Of a stretch of DNA of 64,000 nt, positions 1-8,845 are shown one piece after another. Under the pieces are notes generated by a model. The model had not been told where the DNA came from and made no database searches. It saw only the letters and a program-made list of their open reading frames with translations. The translations under genes and the position numbers were made by a program. The stretch is from Anaerolineaceae bacterium (lineage in GTDB: Bacteria; Chloroflexota; Anaerolineae; Aggregatilineales; Phototrophicaceae), in assembly GCA_002702065.1 (NCBI GenBank), contig NZXX01000013.1, forward strand, positions 372,001-436,000, read 5' to 3'. Each line of letters begins with the position of its first letter. The stretch's first letter is position 1.

Positions 1-1
1 G

Positions 2-574
2 GTTGGGATTTCGATGCCAGAAAGCCGGGTGGATAACTACCCGCATGAAATGTCCGGGGGCATGTTGCAGCGTGCCATGATTGCGATGGCGCTGGCCCTG
101 CGCCCGAAAATCCTGATTGCCGATGAACCGACGACGGCGCTGGATGTGACGATTCAGGCGCAGATTTTGCGGCTGATGAAGAACCTGAAGGAAGACATCG
201 GCATGTCGATCATCTTCATTACCCATGACCTGGGGGTGATCGCCAACATGGCCGACGATGTGGCGGTGATGTATCTGGGGCGCGTGGTCGAGTATGGCAC
301 GGTGCGTCAGATTTTCCGCAACCCGAAACATCCCTATACGCAGGCGCTGCTGAAGTCGATTCCGATGATCGGCAAGGAGCGCGGCGGCAAGCTGGCGTCT
401 ATCGAGGGTACAGTGCCAGTGCCGATCAACCCGCCCCGGCAGTGTGGTTTTGCGGATCGCTGCGCCGAATTTATCGCCGGACGCTGTGATGCCGATGTCC
501 CGCCGCTGCTCGAAGTCGAGCCGGGTCATCTGGTGCGCTGCGTATTGTACGAGAACGAGACGGAGGCTGTCTGA
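2..574 (+). CDS. Oligopeptide/oligosaccharide ABC importer ATPase, DppD/OppD type (5' truncated)
   Basis: This is the C-terminal part of an ATP-binding subunit that powers a family-5 (Dpp/Opp-type) importer at the inner face of the membrane. The reading frame is open to the left edge (V-G-I-S before the first ATG at 14), so that ATG is internal and Walker A lies outside the window. The ABC signature MSGGMLQRAMIAMAL, Walker B ILIADEPTTALD and H-loop FITHDL are visible. A C-terminal Cys-containing oligo_HPY-type extension (CGFADRC) is present. Its stop overlaps the start of the partner ATPase by one base (TGATG), so the two are translationally coupled. Family members carry peptides or oligosaccharides; the glycan enzymes downstream favour an oligosaccharide here, which is inference. 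Confidence 0.93.
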   Translation, partial: VGISMPESRVDNYPHEMSGGMLQRAMIAMALALRPKILIADEPTTALDVTIQAQILRLMKNLKEDIGMSIIFITHDLGVIANMADDVAVMYLGRVVEYGTVRQIFRNPKHPYTQALLKSIPMIGKERGGKLASIEGTVPVPINPPRQCGFADRCAEFIAGRCDADVPPLLEVEPGHLVRCVLYENETEAV

Positions 575-1599
575 TGGAAAGCAACAGCAACACGGAACGA
601 ACCCTGCTTGAAGTCAAGGGCCTGAAGAAACATTTTCCGATAGAAGCGGGCTTTTTAAAGCGCACGGTTGGTTACGTCTATGCCGTCGATGATGTCAGCT
701 TCAGCATTCCGGCAGGTAAAACGCTGGGGCTGGTGGGCGAGAGCGGCTGTGGCAAGACAACGCTGGGGCGCTGTGTGGTGCGTGCTCTGCCGATCACGGA
801 CGGCAATATCCTGCTGAATACAGGTGACGGTCAGGTCGAACTGGGCACGATGACACGCTCAGAGCTGCGTCCGGTGCGCCGTCATATTCAGATGGTGTTC
901 CAGGACCCTTACCTCAGCCTGAACCCGCGCAAGACCATTCTTGACATTGTGGGCGAACCGCTGCGCATCAACAAGATCGCCGAAGGCAGCGCGCTGGAAA
1001 ACCGGGTGCGTGAGCTGGTCGATATGGTGGGGCTGAACATCAAGTACCTGAACCGTTATCCGCACGCCTTCAGCGGTGGTCAGCGGCAGCGCATCGGCAT
1101 CGCCCGTGCGTTAGCGCTCAACCCGGAACTGATCGTATGTGATGAGCCGGTGTCGGCGCTGGACGTGTCCGTGCAGGCACAAATCCTCAATCTGTTGCAG
1201 GACCTTCAGCGCGAACTGGGGCTGACGTACCTGTTTATCGCCCATGACCTGAGCGTGGTTGAGCATATTTCGGATCGGGTCGCGGTGATGTATGTCGGCA
1301 AGATCGCGGAAATGGCGGACACGGAAGACCTGTTCCAGAACCCCAAACATCCCTATACCGAGGCGCTGTTGTCGTCAATCCCTCGGCCTGACCCGGACCG
1401 TCCATTGTCCGAAGTGTCGCTGGAAGGCGAAGTGCCGAATCCATCCAACCCACCCAGCGGTTGTTATTTCCACCCGCGTTGCAAGTACGCCAAAGACATC
1501 TGCAAGCGCGAAACACCGCCGCTGATGCCGGTTGGCGATAAGCACTATGCGGCCTGTCACTTTGCGGATGAACTGGAACTCGAGGGGGTGGAGCTGTAG
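574..1599 (+). CDS. Oligopeptide/oligosaccharide ABC importer ATPase, DppF/OppF type
   Basis: Second ATPase of the family-5 importer, 341 aa, a normal length. Walker A is GESGCGKTT near residue 56, followed by the Q-loop (MVFQDPYLSLNPR), signature FSGGQRQRIGIARAL, Walker B LIVCDEPVSALD and H-loop FIAHDLS. The C-terminal oligo_HPY domain has CYFHPRCKYAKDIC, the cysteine pattern that can hold an Fe-S cluster in related transporters. The ATG overlaps the preceding stop by one base. The permeases and solute-binding protein must lie upstream of the window. The pair probably forms a heterodimer serving substrate uptake for the catabolic cluster that follows. Confidence 0.95.
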   Translation: MESNSNTERTLLEVKGLKKHFPIEAGFLKRTVGYVYAVDDVSFSIPAGKTLGLVGESGCGKTTLGRCVVRALPITDGNILLNTGDGQVELGTMTRSELRPVRRHIQMVFQDPYLSLNPRKTILDIVGEPLRINKIAEGSALENRVRELVDMVGLNIKYLNRYPHAFSGGQRQRIGIARALALNPELIVCDEPVSALDVSVQAQILNLLQDLQRELGLTYLFIAHDLSVVEHISDRVAVMYVGKIAEMADTEDLFQNPKHPYTEALLSSIPRPDPDRPLSEVSLEGEVPNPSNPPSGCYFHPRCKYAKDICKRETPPLMPVGDKHYAACHFADELELEGVEL

Positions 1600-1601
1600 C
1601 T

Positions 1602-2003
1602 GTGTTCGAGATGCTGATAGCGCTCATCATCATCGTCGGGCTGGTGACTTTTTCCATTGCGCTGGCGATTCGCTGGGCCTTCCGGCAGATCAGCTATCAG
1701 GTCGAACGGCGGTTTCGCCATGCCGACACGCTGGTGAACGACAAATGCATCCCGTCAGAATGGCTGGACCGCTATCGCGGCGAAATCGAACGGCTGCGCA
1801 GCAAGGACGCCCCCGCCCAGGATGTGCAGCGGGTGGCGCGCAAGGCCCAGGCCGCTTGCTTGCGCAACATTGATACCCTGATCAGCTTTTTCGAACGCAG
1901 CCCGTTTGTCGATAACGCCGGGACGCGCGAAATGCTCCTGGACGAATTGAACACAGAACGCCAGCGCTGGTCGCAGGCAGAATGGGAGACGCTGCCAGGG
2001 TGA
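1602..2003 (+). CDS. Small membrane-anchored hypothetical protein
   Basis: A 133-aa protein starting with GTG two bases after the DppF-type stop; an ATG three codons in (1611) is the alternative. Residues 4-25 form one strongly hydrophobic helix (LIALIIIVGLVTFSIALAI), followed by a basic and acidic, helical, cytoplasmic-looking tail with many Arg, Glu and Gln. No enzyme motif is recognised. Tight spacing suggests co-transcription with the transporter ATPases, possibly as an accessory or tethering subunit, but that is only positional inference. Confidence 0.7.
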   Translation: MFEMLIALIIIVGLVTFSIALAIRWAFRQISYQVERRFRHADTLVNDKCIPSEWLDRYRGEIERLRSKDAPAQDVQRVARKAQAACLRNIDTLISFFERSPFVDNAGTREMLLDELNTERQRWSQAEWETLPG

Positions 2004-2031
2004 TATGCTTTGCATCAGGCAACCGATCCGT

Positions 2032-2060
2032 GTAGGGGCGTAGCGTGCTGCGCCCGGATG
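2032..2060. repeat. Family A palindromic repeat (degenerate copy)
   Basis: GTAGGGGCG followed by TAGCGTGCTG and CGCCC. This is an imperfect inverted repeat of the dispersed intergenic family whose best copies are at 6333, 18689 and 51012. It sits between the small membrane protein and the first sialidase-fold gene. Confidence 0.6.
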
Positions 2061-2151
2061 CAGCATTTATGCGGGTACGCGGCATCCACGGACGGATAGG
2101 TTGATAAATAGCTCTACCAACACCGAAATTACCTTAGGAAAATGAGGCTTT

Positions 2152-3492
2152 ATGGTCAACCTGTACTTAGAACATGAATGGAAACGCACCCGCCCGGACC
2201 TGACCATCTACCTGCCAGAAACCCTGGATGGGCCGGACGCCGCCAACCAGCACTTCAACGTCATCGTATCGCCCAGCGGTGCGTTTCTCGCCTTCTGGAC
2301 AATGTCGACCTTCGAGAACGCCGATGATCAGCGCGTCGTGTGCAGCCGGTCAACAGATCGCGGCGAGTCGTGGACCAAGCCGCAGGTCATTGATGGCCCC
2401 AAACCGGGCGATCCGTCGCGCACCGGGCTGGCAAGCTGGGAGTTCCCCATTGTTGCGCCGCTGCCAGGTGGCGGACATCGTGTCTACTGCTTCTACAACA
2501 AAAACGTCGGCATCGACGACGGACGGCCCGACACCACCGGCGTGATGCGCTGCCGCTATTCCGATGATGACGGCGTGACGTGGAGCGCCGAAACGTATGA
2601 TTACCCGGTGGGCCCCAACGCCATCAGCAACCCGGACCCGAACGTTCCGTCGAACTGGATTGTTTACCAGAATGTGTTCACCACGCCCGAAGGCCATGTC
2701 CTCGCGCCCTTCACGCGCTGGGCCAGCGACACCTTCGACCCGGCCCGCGCGCTGAATCTGTCGCTGCTGGAACACTGGTCAGAGGTGTGTTTCCTGCGTT
2801 TCGAGAATATCCTGACCGAGACGGACCCGACCAAGCTGGTCGTCACCACCTGGCCGAAGACGCCGCACGGTTTGCAGGTCGAAAGCCCGTATCGCGTCGG
2901 TGTCAGCGTGGCGCAGGAACCGACGGTGCAGGCGCTGTCGGATAACCGCCTGATCTGCGTCATGCGCACGCTGACCGGCCTGAATTATTACGCGCTGTCA
3001 GAAGATGATGGCCGGACGTGGGACACACCGCGCCCGCTGCGCTACGAACCCGGCGGCAACCCGATCCTCAACCCGATGACCCCCAGCCCATTGTATCGCT
3101 TGCAGGATGGCCGCTATCTCCTGCTGTTCTACAACAACGATGGTACGGCCAACGGCGGCAAATCGCCCGTCGACTCGAAGAACAACCGCTATCCGGTGTG
3201 GGTGACGATTGGCCGCGAGATTCCCGGCGAGCGCGATCATCCGCTGCGGTTTGGTGTGCCGAAGATTCTGGCAAGCTCCGATGGTGTGCTGATCCCGCAT
3301 ACCGGCGGCACCCAGGTCGCGGCCTACCCCAGCTTTGTCGATGATGGCGATGACCGTATCCTGTTCTACCCGGACCGCAAGCACTGGCTGCTGGGCAAGC
3401 GTCTGACCGATGAATGGCTGGCGGACTGTGACCCGGATGTCAACCCGGTGCACCTGCGCCCACCCATGACCATCGACCAGATTGTGCGGTGA
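2152..3492 (+). CDS. Sialidase-fold (BNR/Asp-box) protein, copy 1
   Basis: A 446-aa protein of the six-bladed beta-propeller sialidase superfamily. Three Asp boxes are visible: SRSTDRGESW (about 65-74), SDDDGVTW (137-144) and SEDDGRTW (283-290). There is no signal peptide or membrane segment, so it is predicted cytosolic, consistent with action on imported oligosaccharides. The ATG has a GAGG-type ribosome site in AAATGAGGCTTT. It is the first of six relatives within 14 kb and the most diverged of the first four. It lacks the Cys triplet of copies 2 and 3, having NPMTPSPLYRL there. Substrate cannot be read from sequence: true sialidase, another exo-glycosidase or a lyase are all possible. Confidence 0.85.
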   Translation: MVNLYLEHEWKRTRPDLTIYLPETLDGPDAANQHFNVIVSPSGAFLAFWTMSTFENADDQRVVCSRSTDRGESWTKPQVIDGPKPGDPSRTGLASWEFPIVAPLPGGGHRVYCFYNKNVGIDDGRPDTTGVMRCRYSDDDGVTWSAETYDYPVGPNAISNPDPNVPSNWIVYQNVFTTPEGHVLAPFTRWASDTFDPARALNLSLLEHWSEVCFLRFENILTETDPTKLVVTTWPKTPHGLQVESPYRVGVSVAQEPTVQALSDNRLICVMRTLTGLNYYALSEDDGRTWDTPRPLRYEPGGNPILNPMTPSPLYRLQDGRYLLLFYNNDGTANGGKSPVDSKNNRYPVWVTIGREIPGERDHPLRFGVPKILASSDGVLIPHTGGTQVAAYPSFVDDGDDRILFYPDRKHWLLGKRLTDEWLADCDPDVNPVHLRPPMTIDQIVR

Positions 3493-3525
3493 GGTGGTTG
3501 AGTTTCGCGAACTAATTGATGTAGC

Positions 3526-3554
3526 GTAGGGGCGACCCGGTGTGGTCGCCCGTC
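3526..3554. repeat. Family A palindromic repeat
   Basis: GTAGGGGCGACC, then CGGTGT, then GGTCGCCCGTC form an imperfect inverted repeat, 34 bases after the stop of sialidase copy 1. It has no T-run, so it does not look like a simple intrinsic terminator. Confidence 0.65.
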
Positions 3555-3601
3555 AGAATGGTTAGTGTGTTTGTGAATGAGTGTAAATCCATGCCTTACG
3601 A

Positions 3602-3652
3602 CCCCCTCCGATCCCCTATGGGGATCACCTCCCCCGAATTCAGGGGAGGCTG
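3602..3652. repeat. Family B compound palindrome
   Basis: Two adjacent palindromes: GATCCCC-TAT-GGGGATC at 3610-3626, and a longer one centred on GAATTC (CCTCCCC...GGGGAGG) at 3628-3649, preceded by CCCCCTCC. The same arrangement recurs at 9907, 13989 (inverted) and 15967, always in a gap of the sugar-catabolism cluster. Confidence 0.7.
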
Positions 3653-3773
3653 GAAAGAGGCGGCGTAACATACGAAGACTTATCAACAGATCGTTTGTAA
3701 AGGTGATTCATGGATTACCAGGGGTATGAATCGCCCTTGCGCAATGCAGACTGAAAAAGAGAGTTGAAACGCA

Positions 3774-5042
3774 ATGCCAATTGATCTGACGAAAGAAGTA
3801 CAACGCACCCAGCCGGATTACATTGTTTATGTGCCGGACAGCGTCGACGGTTCGACGCATGACACCGGCAATGAGCATTTTCTGGTGTTCGATGGGCCGG
3901 ACGGCTCGATGATGGCGGTCTGGACGCAGAGCGTTTTTGAAACATCTGGCGATCATCGCATCGTCTTCGCCCGTTCCGATGATGAAGGCGTCACCTGGAC
4001 CAAACCGGTCAAGCTGGCCGGGCCGGACAAAATCGGTGATGGTCATATGGCGAGCTGGGGCTTCCCGCTGGTCAGCAAGTCCGGGCGCATCTATGTGGTC
4101 TACAACCAGTATCAGGGCATTGATGATGTGCTGGCGCAGTTTACCGGCACGATGGACTGTGTCTACAGCGACGACATGGGCCAGACGTGGAGCGAAGCGC
4201 AGACGATCCCCATGAAGCGCAGCCCGCATGACCACCCGGACGAAAGCGTGCATTCCAACTGGATTGTGTGGCAGATGCCCATGCGCGACTTGCAGGGCCG
4301 CTGGTTTACTGGCTTCTCGCGCTGGCTGAGCAAGGAAGTACGCACGCCGCCGCATGTCAAATCCTGGACGGCGTGGGAATCGGCGGTCGAGTTTATGCGC
4401 TTCATGAACATCGACGACGACCCCGAACCACGCGACATCGAGATCAGCTATTCGGCGTGGGGTGATCAGGCGCTGCGGGTGCCACACTACACCAACCCGA
4501 TGCTCAGCGTGGCGCACGAACCGAGTCTGGTGCGCCTGCCGGATGACCGCCTGTTCTGCGTCTATCGCACCATGACCGGCATGATCTGGTACAGCGTGTC
4601 GGCGGATGATGGCGAAACGTGGACCAACCCGCGCCCCCTGCTCTATCACGATGGTGGCCTGCCGCTGCTCGAACCGATCTGCTGCTGCCCCATCTACCCG
4701 CTCAGCGATGGCCGTTATGTGCTGCTGTGCCACAACAACGATGGCCGCCTCGAAGGGTCGGTGCCGGAGGATGCGCAGCGCAACCGCTACCCGGCCTACA
4801 TCGCCCTGGCGGAGTTCCGCCCGGATGCCGAACAACCGCTGTGGTTCAGCCAGCCGAAGATGCTGATGCACCACGACGGCATGGGCATTGGCCCGGCCAA
4901 ACGTACTGACCTTGGCGTCTACAGCAGCTTCACCAACCGCGATGGCAATGACGTGCTGTGGCATCCTGACCGCAAATTTTTCCTGCTCGGCAAGCGCATC
5001 ACCACCGAATGGCTGGCCGACCTGACCGTACCGGCGGAGTAA
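3774..5042 (+). CDS. Sialidase-fold (BNR/Asp-box) protein, copy 2
   Basis: A 422-aa cytosolic beta-propeller protein with Asp boxes SDDEGVTW (68-75), SDDMGQTW (132-139) and SADDGETW (276-283). Conserved blocks include NEHFLVFDGPDGSMMAVWTQ near 33-52, AHEPSLVRLPDDRLFCVYRT near 247-266 and an unusual Cys triplet (ICCCPIY, 302-308). Its stop codon abuts the ATG of copy 3, which is closely similar over its whole length, so these two arose by tandem duplication. No signal peptide is seen. Role inferred: hydrolysis or processing of an imported acidic oligosaccharide; the exact reaction is unknown. Confidence 0.85.
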   Translation: MPIDLTKEVQRTQPDYIVYVPDSVDGSTHDTGNEHFLVFDGPDGSMMAVWTQSVFETSGDHRIVFARSDDEGVTWTKPVKLAGPDKIGDGHMASWGFPLVSKSGRIYVVYNQYQGIDDVLAQFTGTMDCVYSDDMGQTWSEAQTIPMKRSPHDHPDESVHSNWIVWQMPMRDLQGRWFTGFSRWLSKEVRTPPHVKSWTAWESAVEFMRFMNIDDDPEPRDIEISYSAWGDQALRVPHYTNPMLSVAHEPSLVRLPDDRLFCVYRTMTGMIWYSVSADDGETWTNPRPLLYHDGGLPLLEPICCCPIYPLSDGRYVLLCHNNDGRLEGSVPEDAQRNRYPAYIALAEFRPDAEQPLWFSQPKMLMHHDGMGIGPAKRTDLGVYSSFTNRDGNDVLWHPDRKFFLLGKRITTEWLADLTVPAE

Positions 5043-6317
5043 ATGACGATGAATATCGCAACGGACATTGAAGTCGAACTGCAACGCACAAAGCCGGATT
5101 ATGTCGCCTACAAGCCCGGCAGTCTGGATGGCTCGACCTACGACACCGGCAACGAGCATTTTCTGGTGTTCGATGGACCAGATGGCTCGATGATGGCGGT
5201 CTGGACGCAAAGCAGCTATGAAAACGCGGGCGATCATCGCATGGTGTTTGCCCGTTCCGACGACGAAGGCGTCACCTGGACGAAGCCAATCAAACTGGCC
5301 GGGCCGGATAAACCCAGCGGCGGCATCATTTCCAGCTGGGGTTTCCCGTTGGTCAGCAAGTCCGGGCGCATTTACGTCATCTACAACCAGACCCAGGGCC
5401 TGGTCGATCCGTCGCACAGCATGACCGGCACGATGGATTGTGTCTACAGCGACGACATGGGCAAAACCTGGACCTCGCCCGTCACCATTCCGATGCAGCA
5501 CAACCGCTATGATCACCCGGACCCGAATGTGCCGGCGAACTGGATTGTGTGGCAGAAGCCGATGCTCGACCTGCAAGGCCGCTGGTTCACCGGGTTTACC
5601 CACTGGGTCAGCCGGGCACGCCGCACCCCGCCCCACAACAATTCGTGGACGACCATGGAAGCGGTGGTCGAGTTTATGCGCTTCGAGAACATCAACGACG
5701 ACCCCGACCCGGTCGACATCGAAATTTCGTATTCCGACCCGGACCGGGCGCTGCGCGTGCCGCATTACACCAACCCGCTGCTGAGCATCGCGCAGGAGCC
5801 AAGCATCGTGCGCCTGCCGGATGATCGCCTGTTCTGCGTCATGCGTACCATGAGCGGCTATATCTGGTACAGCGTGTCGGCGGATGATGGCTACACGTGG
5901 TCCACCCCCGCCCCGCTGCTGCGCCGCGACAAGGGCGACCCGATTCTGGAGCCGCTGTGCTGCTGCCCGATCTACCGCCTGCATGATGGCCGCTATGTGC
6001 TGCTGCATCACAACAACGATGGGCGCGTGAACGGCAGCGAACCGGAAGAAACGATGAAAAATCGCGCGCCGGCGTTTATCGCGCTGGGCGAGTTCCGCCC
6101 GGATGCCGAGCAGCCAATCTGGTTCAGCGAGAGCAAGCAGCTGATGCACCACGACTGGTACGGCATCGGCCCGGCGGGTCGCGCTGATCTCGGCGTGTAC
6201 AGCAGCTTTACCAACCGCAACAACAATGATGTGTTGTGGCACCCGGATCGCAAGTTTTTCCTGCTCGGCAAGCGCATCACGCCGGAATGGCTGGCGGACC
6301 TGCACGTGCCGGGCTGA
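5043..6317 (+). CDS. Sialidase-fold (BNR/Asp-box) protein, copy 3 (tandem duplicate)
   Basis: A 424-aa paralogue of the preceding gene, starting on the base after its stop codon; a second ATG two codons in is an equally possible start. Asp boxes are SDDEGVTW (72-79), SDDMGKTW and SADDGYTW. The HFLVFDGPDGSMMAVWTQ block, the Cys triplet (LCCCPIY) and the C-terminal HPDRKFFLLGKRIT block are retained almost unchanged from copy 2. Differences are concentrated in loops, which suggests divergence of specificity after duplication rather than decay. Cytosolic by absence of a signal sequence. Confidence 0.85.
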   Translation: MTMNIATDIEVELQRTKPDYVAYKPGSLDGSTYDTGNEHFLVFDGPDGSMMAVWTQSSYENAGDHRMVFARSDDEGVTWTKPIKLAGPDKPSGGIISSWGFPLVSKSGRIYVIYNQTQGLVDPSHSMTGTMDCVYSDDMGKTWTSPVTIPMQHNRYDHPDPNVPANWIVWQKPMLDLQGRWFTGFTHWVSRARRTPPHNNSWTTMEAVVEFMRFENINDDPDPVDIEISYSDPDRALRVPHYTNPLLSIAQEPSIVRLPDDRLFCVMRTMSGYIWYSVSADDGYTWSTPAPLLRRDKGDPILEPLCCCPIYRLHDGRYVLLHHNNDGRVNGSEPEETMKNRAPAFIALGEFRPDAEQPIWFSESKQLMHHDWYGIGPAGRADLGVYSSFTNRNNNDVLWHPDRKFFLLGKRITPEWLADLHVPG

Positions 6318-6332
6318 TATGTCGGGGGATTT

Positions 6333-6360
6333 GTAGGGGCGCTTCGCGAAGCGCCCCTAC
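6333..6360. repeat. Family A palindrome, perfect 28-base copy
   Basis: GTAGGGGCGCTTCG and its exact reverse complement CGAAGCGCCCCTAC lie back to back, with no spacer, 15 bases after the stop of sialidase copy 3. No T-run follows on either strand. It could act as an RNA-stabilising or rho-linked structure. Confidence 0.8.
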
Positions 6361-6410
6361 AACGGTCGACGCATCAACGATAGCAACGCGAAGGGGAATT
6401 TTCGCACACC

Positions 6411-7577
6411 ATGAAGATCACCAACGTCAAGACCTATCTGGTCGAGGGCGTCAAGTACAACTGGACGCTCATTAAAGTGGAAACGGACAGCGGCCTGTAT
6501 GGCTGGGGCGAGGCCACCAACTGGCCCGGTTCCCCGCTGATCGAAGCCGCCTGCCAGCATGTCGGCCAGTTTATCATCGGGCAGGATGCGCGCCGTCTCG
6601 ACTTTATCTGGACGAAGCTTTACCGCGACATGAACTGGATGGGCCAGGCCGGGCCGCTGCTGTCCGCGATCAGTGCGGTGGACATCGCGCTGTGGGACAT
6701 CAAAGGCAAGGCACTCGGCGCGCCGGTGTACGAACTGCTCGGCGGGGCCTACCGCAAGCGCATCCAGCTTTACGCCAACTACTGGTTTATCGACGGCGGC
6801 CACAACGCCGACGATTATGCCCGGCAGGCGCGGGAAGTCGTCGCTCAGGGCTTTACCGCCCTCAAGTTCGACCCCTTCGCCCATGTCAATTACTGGTATG
6901 GCGAAGACCTGAGTGACAACAACGGCCTGACCGAGCCACAGAAGCAGCTGGCTGTCGACCTGGTGGCTGCCGTTGCAGAGGCGGTGGGGCCGGATGTCAG
7001 CATTGCGATTGAGACCCATGCGTTTCTGAATGGCCCCACAGCGGTGGAAATGGCGCACCGGCTGGCAGCGCTCGGCTTTAACTGCATGTGGTACGAAGAA
7101 CCTGCTCTGCCGGAATACCCCGATGCCATTGCCGACATCCGGCGGCAGATTCCGCTGCCGGTCTGTGTGGGGGAACGTCTGCACAGCCGCTACATGGCCC
7201 AGCGTATCCTCGAACGGCAGGCGTCGGACTTTTTGATGCCGGACATCACCCGCTGTGGTGGCATCAGCGAAATGCGCAAGATCGCCAACCTTGCCGAAGT
7301 GTATAATGTCCCGGTTGCGCCGCACAATCCGAACGGCCCGATCTCGACGATTGCGTCGGCGCATACGATGGCAACTATACCCAACTTCTTCCGGCAGGAG
7401 TTCATGCTCAAGGATGTGCCCTGGCGCGATGGCTGCCTGTCGCATCCGCTGCCGGTTGAGGACGGTTATTTTGTTCTGCCGGACCGCCCCGGACTGGGGT
7501 TTGACATTGATGAAACTGTTTTGCAGCAGCACCCCGGCCTGCGGGCCACACCGACTAACCGGGCCTTCTATATCTAA
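6411..7577 (+). CDS. Mandelate racemase/muconate-lactonizing (enolase superfamily) sugar-acid dehydratase
   Basis: A 388-aa enolase-superfamily enzyme that abstracts the proton alpha to a carboxylate, typically dehydrating a sugar acid to a 2-keto-3-deoxy acid in the cytosol. The N-terminal capping domain covers about 1-125 and the barrel follows. ALKFD (about 151-155) sits at the catalytic-Lys strand. Acidic Mg2+ ligands appear in IAIETHAF, WYEEPALP and CVGERLHSR, and a catalytic His in VAPHNPNGP. The pattern resembles D-galactonate dehydratase and relatives more than mandelate racemase proper; galactonate, fuconate or another aldonate cannot be separated by eye. It lies in the cluster between the sialidase-fold genes and a 2-hydroxyacid dehydrogenase. 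Confidence 0.88.
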   Translation: MKITNVKTYLVEGVKYNWTLIKVETDSGLYGWGEATNWPGSPLIEAACQHVGQFIIGQDARRLDFIWTKLYRDMNWMGQAGPLLSAISAVDIALWDIKGKALGAPVYELLGGAYRKRIQLYANYWFIDGGHNADDYARQAREVVAQGFTALKFDPFAHVNYWYGEDLSDNNGLTEPQKQLAVDLVAAVAEAVGPDVSIAIETHAFLNGPTAVEMAHRLAALGFNCMWYEEPALPEYPDAIADIRRQIPLPVCVGERLHSRYMAQRILERQASDFLMPDITRCGGISEMRKIANLAEVYNVPVAPHNPNGPISTIASAHTMATIPNFFRQEFMLKDVPWRDGCLSHPLPVEDGYFVLPDRPGLGFDIDETVLQQHPGLRATPTNRAFYI

Positions 7578-7600
7578 CGGCCATATGAAAGGATGACCTG

Positions 7601-8563
7601 ATGCCTTTGCCCAGAGTGTTGATTACCAACACCGTTCCTGACGACATACTAGAACCGCTGCGCGGCCTGGCAGATGTAACCCTCGGCCCCGACAAGGGCC
7701 TGACCACGCCGCGTGACGAAGTGCTGCGGCTTGCGCCGGAACTGGTCGGCATACTCAACCAGGGCGAACTGCGCGTCGATGCGGAACTGCTTGACCACGC
7801 CCCCAACCTGCGCATCGTGGCGAACGTGGCAGCCGGTTTTAACAACATGGACACCGAACTGATGGCGGCGCGCGGTGTGTGGGGCACGAACACACCCGAC
7901 ACGTTCTATGAAGCGACGGCTGACTTTACCCTGGCGATGATCCTGGCGGTGGCGCGCTTCCTCGCCAAAGGCGACCGCTACGTCCGCGATGGCAAGTGGG
8001 TGCGATTCGAACCTGGCATCTGGGACGGGATGCTGCTGGCTGGTAAGACGCTTGGCATTGTCGGTTATGGCCGCACGGGTGAAGCTGTGGCCCGGCGTGC
8101 GCGTGCGTTCGGCATGAAGATTGTCTACACGCGGCGGCAGGTCATTGATGACCCCGAATACTGCGATCTCGATACCCTGCTGAAACAATCCGATTTTGTC
8201 GCGCTGCATGTGCCCCTCACCGATGATACCCATCACCTGATCGACACGGACAAGCTGGCCGCGATGAAGCCGGGGGCTTACCTCATCAATATGGCGCGTG
8301 GCCCGGTGGTCGACGAGGCGGCGATGGTGGCGGCGCTGCAAAGCGGTCATCTGGCCGGGGCCGGGCTGGATGTGTTCGAGAACGAGCCGCAGGTTCACCC
8401 CGATCTGCTGACGATGGACAACGTGGTGCTGGCGCCGCATGTCGGGGGTGGCACGCGCGAAAGCCGCCGGGAAGCGCGTCTGCTGTGTGCGCAGAATATC
8501 GCGGCGGTGCTGCGTGGCGAACGCCCGCTCACGCCGGTCAACGAAGCGGAACTGGCCCGCTGA
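7601..8563 (+). CDS. D-isomer-specific 2-hydroxyacid dehydrogenase
   Basis: A 320-aa NAD(P)-dependent dehydrogenase of the glyoxylate/hydroxypyruvate reductase type. The Rossmann motif GIVGYGRTGEAVARRA begins near residue 150. The catalytic triad is visible as Arg in NMARGPVVDE, Glu in NEPQVHP and His in APHVGGGT. An AAAGGA ribosome site precedes the ATG, 23 bases after the dehydratase stop, so the two are probably co-transcribed. It may reduce a 2-keto fragment released from the sugar acid made by its neighbour; that is inference from context. Confidence 0.92.
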   Translation: MPLPRVLITNTVPDDILEPLRGLADVTLGPDKGLTTPRDEVLRLAPELVGILNQGELRVDAELLDHAPNLRIVANVAAGFNNMDTELMAARGVWGTNTPDTFYEATADFTLAMILAVARFLAKGDRYVRDGKWVRFEPGIWDGMLLAGKTLGIVGYGRTGEAVARRARAFGMKIVYTRRQVIDDPEYCDLDTLLKQSDFVALHVPLTDDTHHLIDTDKLAAMKPGAYLINMARGPVVDEAAMVAALQSGHLAGAGLDVFENEPQVHPDLLTMDNVVLAPHVGGGTRESRREARLLCAQNIAAVLRGERPLTPVNEAELAR

Positions 8564-8606
8564 TCCACGCCGGATCCGACTGCTGTTTTGAACAGTGGCG
8601 GTCACG

Positions 8607-8662
8607 GTAGGGGCGACCCGGTGTGGTCGCCCGCCGGGTGGGCGCGCGGACCCTCCCCTACC
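8607..8662. repeat. Family A palindromic repeat, extended form
   Basis: GTAGGGGCGACC-CGGTGT-GGTCGCCC is followed by a second segment, GCCGGGTGGGCGCGCGGACC and then CTCCCCTAC. The same extended organisation (hairpin, then CGGTGGG and a second hairpin ending in CTCCC) recurs at 18848. Confidence 0.65.
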
Positions 8663-8729
8663 CGCCGAACAGGATTGATAGAGACATTGGAAATTTGGTT
8701 GATGGAATTATGTAAGACAACTTTAAAAA

Positions 8730-8810
8730 CCTCACCCCTGCCAACCTGCGGTTGTCGTTCCCTTCTCCATCAATGGAGAGGGGTGGATCGCGCAGCGAGA
8801 CGGGGTGAGG
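8730..8810. repeat. Family C repeat element
   Basis: About 81 bases bounded by CCTCACCCC and GGGGTGAGG, i.e. inverted termini. The interior contains CTCCATCAATGGAG (a small hairpin) and GTGGATCGCGCAGCGAGACG. Related copies are at 10976 (inverted), 51872 (inverted) and 56592. Size and terminal inverted repeats are MITE-like. Confidence 0.7.
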
Positions 8811-8845
8811 TGAAACCATAACAAAGCTTTTATTAGAGGACCTTT

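Noticed and set aside
3708..6305. 865-codon open frame antisense to sialidase copies 2 and 3
   Set aside because: It is the complement of two genes with clear Asp-box homology and duplicates as they do; its sequence is low in complexity (Val/His/Arg/Ala) and has no family features. It is a by-product of codon bias.
2152..6317. Assigning the sialidase-fold genes as nanH/true sialidases
   Set aside because: Asp boxes define the fold, not the reaction; no Nan pathway genes and no signal peptides are seen.
6333..6360. Perfect palindrome considered as an intrinsic terminator
   Set aside because: No T-run on either strand and the same element occurs in non-terminal positions, so it is listed as a repeat only.
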